Both the position numbers and the translations under genes were made by a program. The notes under the pieces were generated by a model. That model was not told the DNA's origin. It did not search any database and was given only the letters and a program-made list of their open reading frames with translations. Positions 63,551 through 64,000 of a DNA stretch of 64,000 bases are shown piece after piece (position 1 is the first letter of the stretch; the number at the start of each line of letters is the position of its first letter). The DNA comes from Pirellulaceae bacterium (GTDB lineage Bacteria; Planctomycetota; Planctomycetia; Pirellulales; Pirellulaceae), in NCBI GenBank assembly GCA_026004795.1, contig BPJV01000008.1, positions 1 to 64,000 on the forward strand. The letters run 5' to 3'.

Positions 63551-64000
63551 ATGCAACGTTTGTACCTCGTGTGCTTGTGCCTTATTCCCTTTGCCGTAAC
63601 GGCGCGAGCTGATGACAGTCAATACAAACTTGGACCGGACTCGATGGTTCAGCCCGATGTCCCGCAAGGGAAAGTCAGCGAACATGTCTGGCGAAGCGAG
63701 ATCTTTCCAGGCACGATCCGTCGCTACTCGGTTTACGTCCCCGCCCAGTATGACGGTTCCCAACCAGCGGCAGTCATGGTTTTTCAGGATGGTCACGCGT
63801 ACGTCGATCCCGATGGCCAGTTTCGCGCTACCGTGGTGATGGATAACTTGATCCACGCCGGGGATATGCCCATCACCATAGGAATATTCATCGATCCGGG
63901 CCACGTCGGTGACGACTTGCCGGAGGAGCGAGGATGGCGGCCGACACCATCGAATCGTTCTTTCGAGTACGACACGCTGTCGGACCAGTATGCCCGGTTT
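63551..64000 (+). CDS. Secreted esterase, enterochelin-esterase-like, 3' partial
   Basis: The first 150 codons are in the window and the frame is open to the edge. Signal peptide MQRLYLVCLCLIPFAVTARA, then KVSEHVWRSEIFPGTIRRYSVYVPAQY and AAVMVFQDGHAYVDPDGQFRATVVMDNLIHAGDMPITIGIFIDPG, the N-terminal half of an alpha/beta-hydrolase of the Fes/XynZ type, as found in planctomycete carbohydrate esterases. The serine nucleophile lies beyond the window. ATG 63551 follows GAGGAAACCAACCT. Confidence 0.85.
   Translation, partial: MQRLYLVCLCLIPFAVTARADDSQYKLGPDSMVQPDVPQGKVSEHVWRSEIFPGTIRRYSVYVPAQYDGSQPAAVMVFQDGHAYVDPDGQFRATVVMDNLIHAGDMPITIGIFIDPGHVGDDLPEERGWRPTPSNRSFEYDTLSDQYARF

Overview
The window reads as a chromosomal piece of a planctomycete, most likely of the Pirellulales type. 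The lineage is inferred from signature families: a PSCyt1/DUF1549/DUF1553 protein paired with a DUF1501 protein, a BBP7-type outer-membrane barrel, a giant DUF11/SdrD-B surface protein with the planctomycete extracellular N-terminal motif, CRTAC1-type FG-GAP/ASPIC protein, Tat-exported Gfo/Idh/MocA oxidoreductase, formylmethanofuran:H4MPT formyltransferase, and short repeats that I recall as common in this group.

Region 1 (1-13.3 kb) is accessory DNA. It starts with a broken three-gene operon: an ImmA/IrrE-type metallopeptidase, a DUF4411 PIN-like protein and a large DEAD/DEAH helicase with a PD-(D/E)XK-like C-terminus. About a dozen apparent frameshifts lie before position ~2960 and none after it. 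Facing this operon across two REP-like palindromes is a 1217-residue protein that fuses two complete superfamily-1 helicases (Upf1-like, then UvrD-like). Next come a truncated SprT-like gene, a PIN toxin/antitoxin pair, two copies of a DUF433/DUF5615 pair (the first dead, the second intact and flanked by 78-bp direct repeats), a DUF6435 gene, and a SOUL/DCC operon. A tRNA-Asn whose 3' end faces this region closes it, as expected for an island boundary.

Region 2 (13.4-36.9 kb) is mostly housekeeping and heterotrophic: a Gfo/Idh/MocA oxidoreductase, a CRTAC1 protein, an RNA-related group (PhnP-like metallohydrolase, tsaD, DUF971, RtcB ligase), the PSCyt1/DUF1549/DUF1553-DUF1501 pair, a secreted LamG-GH32 fructan hydrolase, a Tat-exported beta-propeller, the threonine-to-glycine operon tdh-kbl, a putative molybdenum-cofactor carrier, an RluA-type pseudouridine synthase and a second metallo-beta-lactamase-fold hydrolase.

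Region 3 (37-47.5 kb) holds a zinc-ribbon/GYF_2 membrane protein, fhcD, a 5-formyltetrahydrofolate cyclo-ligase, a methyltransferase, a large FHA membrane protein, hypoxanthine phosphoribosyltransferase, two GT4 glycosyltransferases and a primary-like sigma-70 factor. A bidirectional hairpin sits between the last two groups.

Region 4 (48-64 kb) is dominated by the cell envelope: the BBP7 barrel, the 1418-residue DUF11 protein, a coiled-coil lipoprotein, tRNA-Arg(TCG), a His-rich secreted protein, a Tat-exported SBP56/methanethiol oxidase, a PAP2 phosphatase, a stand-alone ketosynthase, a frameshifted sugar-phosphate isomerase next to an MDR dehydrogenase, a one-TM protein and a secreted esterase cut by the window end. 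All homology calls come from reading motifs by eye; no searches were run.
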